Part shown: piece by piece, positions 26,148 to 34,557 of the stretch
Position numbering within the stretch: position 1 is the stretch's first letter
How the letters are laid out: each line of letters begins with the position of its first letter
From: Bradyrhizobium iriomotense
Lineage (GTDB): Bacteria; Pseudomonadota; Alphaproteobacteria; Rhizobiales; Xanthobacteraceae
Assembly (NCBI RefSeq): GCF_018129405.1
Contig: NZ_JAFCLP010000005.1
Coordinates: 186,001 to 250,000, forward strand
Length of the DNA stretch: 64,000 nucleotides
Direction: 5' to 3'
Made by a program: the position numbers and the translations under genes
Notes under the pieces: generated by a model
Told to the model about the DNA's origin: nothing
Database searches by the model: none
Seen by the model: only the letters and a program-made list of their open reading frames with translations

Positions 26148-26265
26148 GCCGCCATCCCCATCACCACGATTGCTCCGCCTCCAAGTGCGGCTTCTCCTGT
26201 GGTCCCCGCGCTTATAGGGTCCGGGTCCCCTTAGACACAAACGAGATTTCAGCATGTCTCCGCCG

Positions 26266-27165
26266 TCATGCCGTCGTCTCAACGATACTCTTGAATTCGC
26301 TGAAGAATTCGGGGTGGTGCCTCTCCAGATATTTAGCGATCTTCGTGTTGCCGACGAGTTTGGCCAAGTAACCTCTGAGCACCGTAAGGTGCAGGTGGTC
26401 TTGGCCGTAGGTGTCCTGGATCGATGTTATCGCCTGCTGAAGCCTCGAGAGCTCACTCTCCATCCGTGAAAGAGCTTCCGCAGTCATGCCCTTTATTCGT
26501 TTCGGCGTGGAGGAGTTTACGAGCTGCGCTTGAGGTGTGCCGGCGAGTATGGCCGAGGCGTATCCCACCGAATAGTTGTTTGCATTGATCAGAAGCTCTG
26601 CCGTCTCAATTTGTCGTATCGGAATCATCTTCCGCAATACGTCGAAGACCGCCATCGGGCACATCTTATCTTTGAGAAGCGCCACGGCCTCTTCGCAAAT
26701 GCCTTCAATCAGCGTTGCCTTACGGACTAAGCTACGAACGTTGATGTCGAGCGCTCGGGCGATCTTCTCCTTTGGAACATTGCGTTCTATCGCCTTCGCT
26801 ATCATTCGCTGTTCCTGAATGGCTGACAACCGGCTTATCCTCTTATTGTAGGTGAAAGCCTCATCGTCGCTAGACAACAAGCATTCCACTTGCGTTTCGC
26901 CAAGGTCTTTCAGCACTTCAATCCGAAGGTGACCGTCTAGCAAAAGAAACGCATTTGTCCTCTGCTTGTCTCGGCAAACAACCGGCGGTTCGACCAGGCC
27001 GATCTCTCTGATAGAACAAGAAATTTGCTGGTATTTGCGGCTCGACTTTACAGTCTTGCCAATTGCGCGCACAGGTAGGATCGCAGAGATATCGATATGG
27101 ACGGTGTCTGAGCTAAAGGCCTGCATTACCTCGCCCAATGCACCCGGATCGACGTATTCATTCAT
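26266..27165 (-). CDS. RepB-type partitioning protein, third gene of recombinase operon
   Basis: A 299-aa protein. The N-terminal ParB-like nuclease-fold region contains LLLDGHLRIEVLKDLG (about 73-88), the signature that reads GxxR in ParB. A helix-turn-helix follows (PKEKIARALDINVRSLVRKA), then a C-terminal helical domain typical of RepB-like proteins. Its start overlaps the stop of the ParB-like gene by 4 bases. Such proteins bind centromere-like DNA in rhizobial plasmids; beside a recombinase in an island they may instead guide integration or stabilise the circular form. Function is inferred from the family. Confidence 0.75.
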   Translation of the reverse strand: MNEYVDPGALGEVMQAFSSDTVHIDISAILPVRAIGKTVKSSRKYQQISCSIREIGLVEPPVVCRDKQRTNAFLLLDGHLRIEVLKDLGETQVECLLSSDDEAFTYNKRISRLSAIQEQRMIAKAIERNVPKEKIARALDINVRSLVRKATLIEGICEEAVALLKDKMCPMAVFDVLRKMIPIRQIETAELLINANNYSVGYASAILAGTPQAQLVNSSTPKRIKGMTAEALSRMESELSRLQQAITSIQDTYGQDHLHLTVLRGYLAKLVGNTKIAKYLERHHPEFFSEFKSIVETTA

Positions 27166-28076
27166 TGGTTTGGCCTCGCTGCGAGTCGTTCTTGCAATAT
27201 TGAGGGCATCATCGCGAGGTCCTCGGCCTGCAATAGTCTGACGAACTCGCTGTCATCGCGCAGGGCTCGGATTGCCTCGACCACAAACAACAATCGGTTC
27301 TGAGTTACTTCAGCTTTCTTGATCAATAGGCGCTGGCGATCGGCCTCCTGCCTGTAGACCCTAATCATGGATTCGCTCGTTAGGGGCCTCTTGGAAGTCT
27401 GTCGTCTAAAGCTCTGTCCGTGCAGATGCTTGCCGCGCCTTTGCCGCTGTTCGATTACGCGCCTGACTGCAACCAATTTTCTGCCTCGCAACTTCCTTTC
27501 GGTATACGCCTGTGTCAAAGCGCGTTGCACCTCATTGTCGTCACATCGGGCGATCTCAATTGCCATGTTGAGAGGCAGAATGCCTGTTTCGACCGCGTGG
27601 ACGAGGCGTTCTTCCCCTTTTGATAGGAGCGTGCTGATCATCCGAACGTAGTCGGGGCTGACTCCAATCTTGCTGGCGATCTCTCTTTCATCGTAACCGC
27701 GACCTCGTAGCGTGCTGATATCCTCTAATAGGTCGATTGCGCGGTGCTGACGACGAGCGCAGTTTTCGACTAAGCTCATAACGAGACAGTCGCTCTCCTC
27801 TGCATGAATTACGATGGACGGAATCTCTTGCTGACCTAGCTGAACGAACGCTTCTATTCGGCCCTGCCCACATACCAGGTCATATCGATAAGGCCCTCCG
27901 TCAGAAGTGCATGGGCTAACCGTGATGGGACGTTTCAGGCCAACCTTCGCTATGCTCTCTACAATCTCGTGAAAATTTCGCTGATTGCGCGCGCGAGGGT
28001 TTAGGATACGAATCTGGTTGATCGGTATAGTCTTGATCTCTAGCCGGGAGCCGTCTGTTATGTTTCGCGTATTCAT
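27162..28076 (-). CDS. ParB/RepB/Spo0J-family protein
   Basis: A 304-aa protein with the ParB N-terminal domain: IPINQIRILNPRARN, a VCGQGRIEAFVQLG nucleotide/DNA-contact loop near 68-81, and the arginine-patch-like SLVENCARRQH (canonical ENIQR). A helix-turn-helix follows (YDEREIASKIGVSPDYVRMI, about 130-150). The gene overlaps both neighbours by 4 bases, so the three genes form one translationally coupled operon. No ParA is encoded nearby, so classical partition is unlikely without a host or plasmid ATPase. Confidence 0.8.
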   Translation of the reverse strand: MNTRNITDGSRLEIKTIPINQIRILNPRARNQRNFHEIVESIAKVGLKRPITVSPCTSDGGPYRYDLVCGQGRIEAFVQLGQQEIPSIVIHAEESDCLVMSLVENCARRQHRAIDLLEDISTLRGRGYDEREIASKIGVSPDYVRMISTLLSKGEERLVHAVETGILPLNMAIEIARCDDNEVQRALTQAYTERKLRGRKLVAVRRVIEQRQRRGKHLHGQSFRRQTSKRPLTSESMIRVYRQEADRQRLLIKKAEVTQNRLLFVVEAIRALRDDSEFVRLLQAEDLAMMPSILQERLAARPNQ

Positions 28077-29653
28077 GCGGCCTCCTCAAAGGGACACTGT
28101 CTAGCCAGCGCATACAGCGAATCTAGCGCGTCAAATCGATATGCATCCAAATGAAGCGCGTTGTCTTGAGCAAGCTTCAGTCGCGGTGTCGTGAGGTCGA
28201 GTCGAGGAAAGACGTAATAGTCCAATATGTCTGCGTTCGACGTGGACAATCGGACTGCGATCGTAAGATCTGGGACAAGACTCGTGTCAAACCTCACATG
28301 CCAGCGGTATCCGCTACCAGAAATGCACGCTCGCGCGATCACGACGGCTGCCGTGAACTGACCATTTATGGTCAGAAGCTGATTGTGATCTACCGCGATG
28401 CGAGCGCCAGCTAGCTCGAAGCCGCGAATTACGGTGGTGACAATTGCGGGATGGGTATCCCTTATCCGGCGATTTACCTCGATATACGAGTAGTCTCGAT
28501 CCGGAATATATCCGATTAGACTATATGCCCTGATCAGACTTCCGAAGCGATGCCGATAGGCGCTTGCCGAAGGCATGTCCTCTCGCTCGTCGATAATAAG
28601 CCCAGAAAGATAACCTTCATCTTTCAGAACCTCCTGTAGCAGAGCCAAAAGTTCTTCATCGGAATAGTGTGCGCTACGAGCATCGATGATCGTGCGAGCT
28701 CGCTCAAAGAGTTCACGGCTGACCACAGGGGGAAACGCAGCCTCCGCTCTAACCCAGGTATCTGGACTGTTTACAACGCGCTTCTGCTTGAGCTTGAACG
28801 AGACGCGGTTGAAAACATTGTTTCCGATATATTTTTCGTTGGTGAGGATCTGATGGACCGAAGCGCGTGTCCAAGAACGCCCTAGATCCGTAAGAGTGCC
28901 GGCCATATTTAGCCGTGCGGCAATCTCCTTCTCGGACAGTCCTTGCTCAACAAACATCTTATAGATTAGACGGACCTGCTCCACTTCCTCCATCGGCCCG
29001 AGGGTAAGCACAACTCGGTCTGTCTGAAGGCTTTTTCGATCTCCACGGTTCAGCATCGCTTTCGGCGCGCGATTTTCGTCAATCAGCTGACGCCTGAGGC
29101 CAAACCCAGCAGGTCCTCCTTGTCGGAACCCTAACTCGACCAGTCTGCATTGGCCGGCGAAGACTTTGACGGAGAGTTCTCGGCTGTATTCGCCGGCCAT
29201 CACCCGCTTTACGTTCTTAAGCAGGACCGATCCGATGCTGCCATCATTGTCAAACTGTTCGCCGCAATAATGAACTCGAATTCCGGCGCGAGAGCAGACA
29301 TATTCGTAGTATGCGCCCTCATCTGCGTCTTGGAAGCGGCCCCATCGGCTGACATCGTAAACAAGAATAGCCGAAAAGTTGGCTTGACCAGTCTGCACTT
29401 CGCGCATGAGGCGTTGGAGGCCTTCTCGGCCATCAACTCTTAAGCCGCTTCGGCCCGAGTCTTCAAAGGTCTCGACAATTCGGAAGCCTCGGTTTGCGGC
29501 ATATCTTTCAATCGTCTCAAGCTGATTTTCGGTTGAATACTTCTGATGGTCAGTCGACATGCGGACGTAAGCAGCTGCGCGCTTAATGTCGCCATTACGA
29601 TCTTCGGCTTTGAAAGGTCGACGTATCAAACGGCGCCCCATCGAATTGCTCAT
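28073..29653 (-). CDS. Large serine recombinase
   Basis: A 526-aa protein. The N-terminal resolvase domain has the catalytic serine in AAYVRMSTDHQ (about Ser33) and the arginine motif in VYDVSRWGRF. A recombinase domain follows (about 180-310, with GLSEKEIAARLN and LTNEKYIGNNVFNR), then a long C-terminal extension in place of the usual zinc ribbon. It should carry out integration or excision through a 5'-phosphoserine link. It is the first gene of the rec-parB-repB operon and the probable mobility enzyme of unit B. Alternate starts lie within the first few codons (MSNSMGRR). Confidence 0.85.
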   Translation of the reverse strand: MSNSMGRRLIRRPFKAEDRNGDIKRAAAYVRMSTDHQKYSTENQLETIERYAANRGFRIVETFEDSGRSGLRVDGREGLQRLMREVQTGQANFSAILVYDVSRWGRFQDADEGAYYEYVCSRAGIRVHYCGEQFDNDGSIGSVLLKNVKRVMAGEYSRELSVKVFAGQCRLVELGFRQGGPAGFGLRRQLIDENRAPKAMLNRGDRKSLQTDRVVLTLGPMEEVEQVRLIYKMFVEQGLSEKEIAARLNMAGTLTDLGRSWTRASVHQILTNEKYIGNNVFNRVSFKLKQKRVVNSPDTWVRAEAAFPPVVSRELFERARTIIDARSAHYSDEELLALLQEVLKDEGYLSGLIIDEREDMPSASAYRHRFGSLIRAYSLIGYIPDRDYSYIEVNRRIRDTHPAIVTTVIRGFELAGARIAVDHNQLLTINGQFTAAVVIARACISGSGYRWHVRFDTSLVPDLTIAVRLSTSNADILDYYVFPRLDLTTPRLKLAQDNALHLDAYRFDALDSLYALARQCPFEEAA

Positions 29654-29754
29654 TTTGTGCCGTCACGTTGCGGCCGCCGGGCTCAGCGATCATAGGAAGC
29701 AGGGCAGGGGAATGTCGTTTCCAAAAAGGGGCAAGATGTTTCCTGGTGAGCAGA

Positions 29755-30075
29755 ATGATGAGCGAAAATGGAACCCATTCCAGGATCTTCGCTGCAAGGG
29801 TTGCATCTGCCCTAAATGAGGAGCTTGGAAAGACGAGTGCGCATGTGAAGATCGTGGCGGCTTGGACAGGCGCCAATGAGCGCACTGTGAAGAATTGGTT
29901 CGCCGGTCACTACGGTCCGAGCGGAGATCATCTGGTTACGCTCATCAAGCATTGCGATGCCGTCTTGATGGCGGTGCTTTCAATGGCCGATCGTGATCAG
30001 CTCGTGATGAGCGCTAGAATCGAGGACATCGAGCGGCGGCTAGCAGAACTGCTTGAAATTATTCGGCGGCGGTGA
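29755..30075 (+). CDS. Small HTH DNA-binding protein
   Basis: A 106- to 107-aa protein (ATG 29755 or 29758; GGTGAG upstream) transcribed divergently from the recombinase operon. The core KIVAAWTGANERTVKNWFAG is a helix-turn-helix of Cro/XRE-like shape, followed by a C-terminal amphipathic helix (IEDIERRLAELLEI) suited to dimerisation. It is likely the local repressor of the recombinase operon. A frameshifted paralogue at 22507-22664 belongs to the decayed unit A. No enzymatic motif is present. Confidence 0.7.
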   Translation: MMSENGTHSRIFAARVASALNEELGKTSAHVKIVAAWTGANERTVKNWFAGHYGPSGDHLVTLIKHCDAVLMAVLSMADRDQLVMSARIEDIERRLAELLEIIRRR

Positions 30076-30159
30076 GAGATCGAGGCCCCAAGTAGACTCC
30101 GGCTGCTCTCCATCAAGCGACCTTGATATTGAGCGGCTCGGGAGCGTGGGGAGGCTTTG

Positions 30160-31098
30160 CTAAGTCGAGGCAAATCTGAAGATCTCATAGCGCGCCGCCA
30201 ATCTATCTCGGTCAGGACGATCCCGCATTCGGTCGGGAAGGCGTATGCGGCGACCGTTCAGTTGTTTCAGGGCATCCAACATAGGGCCATCGTTTTGGCT
30301 CAGTAGCCGCTCTGATACATGTATTTCAAAGTCCGGATCGATGCCGATCAGGTGTGCGTCGAAGGCAGCATGGTGGATCTTAGACAAAGGAAGCCCGTTA
30401 GAGACCACTGGCTGTCCCAGCCGCTCGTGGGCGTCGGCAACGATGTGAGCAGCGTCCAAGAGAAGGGGTTCTGGAAGTCCTGAAAGGGCGCACCGTCCAC
30501 AGTAGGCGGCAATCACCGCCTCTCTGAAGGTGGCTTGATGCAAGCGTTGTTTTATCGTCCGAAGCGCGTATCTACGCTCTGGCCCCTCCGATGGCGGGCT
30601 CAGGCCGTGCTCGACAGACCCGAACGCTACCCCAGCCTTTAACGTGCGACTGTCCCAGCTCGATATGAATGCCGGAAGAAATGCTTGATAACGTCCCGGT
30701 GCCACTCCGAGAAAGTATATGATCGGAATGGCGTTTTCATATGCCTCCCTTAGCCAGCGGTTGTCAGCTGAGTTGGGATCCTGGCCCATAAAGGCGTAAT
30801 CTACCGTCTCGTCACCTTCGAATATCTGACGATGAACCTCCCTTTGATCGTCATACCAAACCTTAGCTCCAGGCTTAGGAAAGACGGTCTTGATAGACAG
30901 CAGATATTGCATTTGGCGAGGCTTGAAGATGCCGCGGCGCTCATTGAGCAGGGGCACTCGCTCGCCTTGGAATACGAAGCCAGGCCTCAATTCCGTTGAT
31001 GTCAGATGCGAGTGGAGCTCAGTTAGCCGTCGGACGTGCGCAAAGGCAGCAATCCGAATCGATTTGTCGAGCGTTGCCGCTTCCATAGAGCGAATCAC
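30160..31098 (-). CDS. HNH endonuclease, restriction-like
   Basis: A 312-aa protein. The C-terminal part carries the HNH fold: YCGRCALSGLP, then LLLDAAHIVADAHERLG, VSNGLPLSKIHHAAFD. It has the order typical of McrA-type or methyl-dependent restriction endonucleases (Cys-SG, AAHI, NGL, H-AFD). The N-terminal ~200 residues are unassigned and could recognise DNA. The start may be ATG 31086, since the remnant in unit A is conserved from that Met. It lies between the HTH gene and the tRNA-derived right border, which makes it the cargo of mobile unit B. Confidence 0.8.
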   Translation of the reverse strand: MIRSMEAATLDKSIRIAAFAHVRRLTELHSHLTSTELRPGFVFQGERVPLLNERRGIFKPRQMQYLLSIKTVFPKPGAKVWYDDQREVHRQIFEGDETVDYAFMGQDPNSADNRWLREAYENAIPIIYFLGVAPGRYQAFLPAFISSWDSRTLKAGVAFGSVEHGLSPPSEGPERRYALRTIKQRLHQATFREAVIAAYCGRCALSGLPEPLLLDAAHIVADAHERLGQPVVSNGLPLSKIHHAAFDAHLIGIDPDFEIHVSERLLSQNDGPMLDALKQLNGRRIRLPDRMRDRPDRDRLAARYEIFRFAST

Positions 31099-31267
31099 CG
31101 AGGAGCAGATCGGAGCATACCTCTGAGTGTGACATAGCTCATGCCGGGTTCGAAAGAGAAAGTCCTCGAGTCAAACTGTGGCCCGCGTGTGCCTGGCAGC
31201 AGAAAACCCTACGCCGGAGGCAGGGAAAGCCTTAATTTGCAGAGGGAAATACCCATTCTTATTCCAG

Positions 31268-31350
31268 CTTCGGAGGGCAACGCTCTATCCAGCTGAGCTA
31301 CGGGTGCAATGGGGTTCATTTAGCCGATTGGCGAGGGGCGGGCAACCGCT
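31268..31350. repeat. Right island attachment-type direct repeat
   Basis: A near-identical copy of 1394-1477. It contains only the 5' half of tRNA-Arg (to about 31307) and then about 43 bases of the original upstream flank; the tRNA 3' half is missing. This is the expected right border of an element that integrated at the anticodon arm and supplied a replacement half for the complete gene at 1357. The bases between 31099 and 31267 hold no gene. Confidence 0.75.
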
Positions 31351-31409
31351 AGCTTTGCCCGGGCTCAGGCGCCCGGTATCGCCCAATTCCAGGGCTTACG
31401 CTTCGCTCC

Positions 31410-32129
31410 TCAATCCTGGAGGCCGGCCGGTCCCGAGATCTCGCCGGAATCGTTCACAAACAACAGCGGGCCCGTCCCCGAGGTGGCGAACACGGCCGCT
31501 GTGAGCGGGCCGCCGAAGCAGGCGCCGGTATCCAGGTTTAACCGGTTGGCCCGCAAGTCAGGCGTCCCGGTCCGGACCGGCGTATGGCCATGGACAACGA
31601 ACAGGCCGTGGTCGAGATCGGACGACAAGAAGGGTTCCCGGATCCAAAGCAAGTCTTGCTCGGACTGCGACGCCAGCGGCACGGCCGGCCGTATTCCCGC
31701 GTGGACGAAAAGTCGTCCATGCTCGATTTTCATCAGCGGAAGTGCGCGTATCCAGTCGAGATGCTCGCTCGGGACATCGGCCGGATCGTCGATTCCATAG
31801 CTGTCGAGCGTCTGCTCGCCGCCGTTTCCCCACCAGTTCATGAGGTCCCGGTCGGTGCGCTCCATGTCGGCCGCGCGAAGCAACATCTCCTCATGGTTGC
31901 CCCGGAGGCAGACGAAGGATCGGCCCTGTTTGCCCTCGCTGCCGACGAGAAAATCCATCACCTCGCGGCTCTGGGGGCCCCGGTCGATGTAGTCTCCGAC
32001 AAAGACAAACCGGGCGCTCCGCTCGCCGCGAATCTCGTCGCACACGGCGAGAAGCGACATCAGCTTTTCAAAGCAGCCGTGGATGTCGCCGATCGCGAAG
32101 GTGAGCATTTCGTGCTCGGGAAGGGGCAA
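31410..32129 (-). CDS. PPP-family serine/threonine-type metallophosphatase
   Basis: A 239-aa protein with all calcineurin-like motifs in order: GDIHG (about 13-17), GDYIDRG (45-51), GNHE (76-79) and HGHT near 196. The size and motif spacing are those of bacterial PPP phosphatases such as PrpA/lambda phosphatase or ApaH-like enzymes, which bind two metals. The TTG at 32129 has a GGAGG at good distance; ATG 32108 is the alternative. It follows the PD-(D/E)XK-like gene by 25 bases on the same strand, so an operon is likely. The substrate (phosphoprotein or nucleotide) cannot be decided. Confidence 0.85.
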   Translation of the reverse strand: MPLPEHEMLTFAIGDIHGCFEKLMSLLAVCDEIRGERSARFVFVGDYIDRGPQSREVMDFLVGSEGKQGRSFVCLRGNHEEMLLRAADMERTDRDLMNWWGNGGEQTLDSYGIDDPADVPSEHLDWIRALPLMKIEHGRLFVHAGIRPAVPLASQSEQDLLWIREPFLSSDLDHGLFVVHGHTPVRTGTPDLRANRLNLDTGACFGGPLTAAVFATSGTGPLLFVNDSGEISGPAGLQD

Positions 32130-32154
32130 AGCAGGCTTCCTCCCTCTTGTCAGC

Positions 32155-33066
32155 TCAGATGGTGAGACCCTTTGTCGTGCCTTTGAACTTGATCCGCTCC
32201 TGACCCACGCCGACCTTCGCGAGCGATTCAGTCACCCTTTCTTTCAGCGTCTTGCCGCTCTTGTCCTCGCGGTCGCGTTGATCCGCGGTGAAATCATAGA
32301 CGAGCAACCCGACATTGGCACTGCTCACGTTGAGCTTGGCCCCGTCCGCAACGGCGCTGATCGCCGCAGCCACATTGCGACGCGGGTTGCTCCATTGCGC
32401 CATGTCGGCCAGATTCTTCGCAACCCATCGATAGCTGTCATCGATCTCCGTCTTGTGAAGGTCGATCACCGTCCGATAGTCCTTGATCTGACCGGCAATC
32501 TTGCCGTTCTCCAGCTCGGGATTGCTGAACGTCTTAGCCTCCCAGAACACCAGATCAACGCCATTCGCCGTCGTTTCGAAGTTCGCCAGGTCCATGCGGG
32601 GGAGGTTCCGTTCTACGCCGGGGACGCCGGATGCGTTGATCGCGATTTCGACGTCGACGACGGAGAGATTGGATGTCGCGATCTCGTGGACGCCTTCCTT
32701 CTCTCGTCCGGAATAGAGCGATGCAGCCCTTTTGAGCTTCGCCAGCGTCTCTACGCCCTCGTATTTGCGCGTCAGCATTCTTGGCTCGGCCTCGCCGAAG
32801 GCGAACTTGCCCTCGACGAGCGAAACCTGATCCCTCAGGTCCGGGTTCAGCAGATATTTTTCGTGCGTCGAGGCGGTCACTTTCCCGCCCCTGAATGACA
32901 CTTTGAAGATGGATTGTCCCTGCCAATAGACGTTCAGGTACTCGTCCCGAACGCCGATGATGAGCGATTTATCGGCAAGAACGTCTTTCCACCAACCGTC
33001 CTGCTGCGCGAGTGCCTCGAGTGCCCCGCGAAATTCGCCGCCCCGGATGCCACGTTTGAAGCTCAT
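32155..33066 (-). CDS. PD-(D/E)XK nuclease-like protein of unknown role
   Basis: A 303-aa protein starting MSFKRGIRGG; GGGAGG stands 7 bases upstream of ATG 33066, only one base after the upstream gene's stop. A central stretch fits a PD-(D/E)XK core: Glu in VVDVEIAIN, Asp in LPRMDLANF, EAK in DLVFWEAKTF, then Gln in KIAGQIKDY. This is the usual order for restriction-endonuclease-like folds. No family name is certain. Tight spacing with the beta-CASP gene upstream and the phosphatase downstream suggests one functional unit. Confidence 0.6.
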   Translation of the reverse strand: MSFKRGIRGGEFRGALEALAQQDGWWKDVLADKSLIIGVRDEYLNVYWQGQSIFKVSFRGGKVTASTHEKYLLNPDLRDQVSLVEGKFAFGEAEPRMLTRKYEGVETLAKLKRAASLYSGREKEGVHEIATSNLSVVDVEIAINASGVPGVERNLPRMDLANFETTANGVDLVFWEAKTFSNPELENGKIAGQIKDYRTVIDLHKTEIDDSYRWVAKNLADMAQWSNPRRNVAAAISAVADGAKLNVSSANVGLLVYDFTADQRDREDKSGKTLKERVTESLAKVGVGQERIKFKGTTKGLTI

Positions 33067-33067
33067 C

Positions 33068-34330
33068 TCATACCTCCCACCATTCGCCATCGCTGCGTCG
33101 CGTGACGTTGTCAAAATATCTGGAGAAACTGTCGCCTTCGAATGTGTGAACGGGCACCAGCCTGTCCGGTTTTATTGCGTTCGAGAGCCGCTTGAGGTCC
33201 GGGATGCTGGCGTGACCCGAGGTATGGATGATTTCCATGGGAACGCCGCGTGTTGCGAGATCCGCCTTCAGCCCGGCTCCAGGGCCATCCGTCAGGTATC
33301 CGTCCCATTGCGACCAGATCGCCCTGGTGCCGGTCCAGAGATTTGCGGTCTCCGCGTCGCGGGTCATTGCAGGACGAAACAGCATCACGGTGCGATCGGC
33401 GATTTCGGTGATGCGCTCGCGGTAGATCCGCGCGGATTTGTACGGCTCAAGCAGGTCGAAGCGCTTGTTCCGTGCGATCTGTCGACGCTGATATTCCGGC
33501 ACATAGACCGACAGGTTGGGCCAGCCGACGTTCGGCAGGCGCTCGTTGCCGGCGGCCCGCAATATCTCCATCGCGTAGAGGTCCAGCAGCAGCGTTCGGT
33601 CGCTGCGCTTACAGGCGCGATAGATGCTGACGATGCGATCGATGTTCTGCGCGGACGCCGAGAGGATGACGAAGCCAGGCTGTTTGAAGCTCTCGGTCAG
33701 CCTCGCCTCGATATCGTCTTCCGTCGGAAATTGCGTGCCTTCGTCAAGGCGGCCGAGGCTCGACCCCTCCATCAGCATCGTGTCGACGCCGCGGGGCGGA
33801 TCGCCCACCAATCGCTCGAACAGGCCGCCCTTGCGACCATGCGCGCGGATATCGCCGCTATAGAACAGTCGCCGGCCGGCGGCATGGATCAGCAGCGCAT
33901 AGGCATCGTAAGCCGAATGATCGACAAGATAGGGCGTGATGCTGAACGGGCCGATCTGGAAGGTCTTGCGATCGACGAGCTCGAATGAGACGTTTGGCAC
34001 GAAGGCGTTGGGCACGAAAGGAGCCGCCGCACGCATGATGCGCGCAGTCGCAGCACCCATGGCGAGAGCGACATCGGGTCTGCACAGGGGTAGCAAACCC
34101 CAATGATCGCCGTGTCCGTGCGACAAGACGATCGCACGCAGGGCTGGATCCTCGACGCGCAGCCCGGCCACGGGCGGGAGCAGATCATCGGACGGGCCGA
34201 CGGCATCAAGCGGAAGCCCAAGGTCGAGCAGGATTCGCTCGCCCGCGGCCTCGAGCTCGATGCAGGTGCCACCAATTTGCTGCGTTCCGCGGTGGACACG
34301 TCCGCGAAACGAACCGGCTTCTTCTGTCAT
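33068..34330 (-). CDS. Beta-CASP metallo-beta-lactamase, RNase J-like
   Basis: A 420-aa protein. The metallo-beta-lactamase core has LSHGHGDHWG (about 69-78), an intermediate His in LVDHSAYDAY, and SGDIRAHG. A beta-CASP insertion follows, and the C-terminus returns with HTSGHASIPDL and LVPVHTF, as in RNase J and related RNA- or DNA-processing nucleases. It lacks the extra C-terminal domain of true RNase J, so a specialised role is likely. First gene of the three-gene minus-strand set next to the island border. Confidence 0.8.
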   Translation of the reverse strand: MTEEAGSFRGRVHRGTQQIGGTCIELEAAGERILLDLGLPLDAVGPSDDLLPPVAGLRVEDPALRAIVLSHGHGDHWGLLPLCRPDVALAMGAATARIMRAAAPFVPNAFVPNVSFELVDRKTFQIGPFSITPYLVDHSAYDAYALLIHAAGRRLFYSGDIRAHGRKGGLFERLVGDPPRGVDTMLMEGSSLGRLDEGTQFPTEDDIEARLTESFKQPGFVILSASAQNIDRIVSIYRACKRSDRTLLLDLYAMEILRAAGNERLPNVGWPNLSVYVPEYQRRQIARNKRFDLLEPYKSARIYRERITEIADRTVMLFRPAMTRDAETANLWTGTRAIWSQWDGYLTDGPGAGLKADLATRGVPMEIIHTSGHASIPDLKRLSNAIKPDRLVPVHTFEGDSFSRYFDNVTRRSDGEWWEV

Positions 34331-34557
34331 CAGCGGTTGACCTTGACGGCAGGGCCGGGTTCGGCCGGGCAGGGGAGAGTGCCGGGGGATGAAGAGGGAA
34401 ACGTCAAAGCGAATACGGCTCCAGGCAACGACTTATCTATATTCAAATGAGCGCCCGAGAAATTGCGGCTCTGCGAGAAGAAAATGTGCGTGTTGTACTG
34501 GCGCAACATCATCTGTCAGCGAGCCCGAACGCAATAGAACCTCCGGTGGGATGAATT

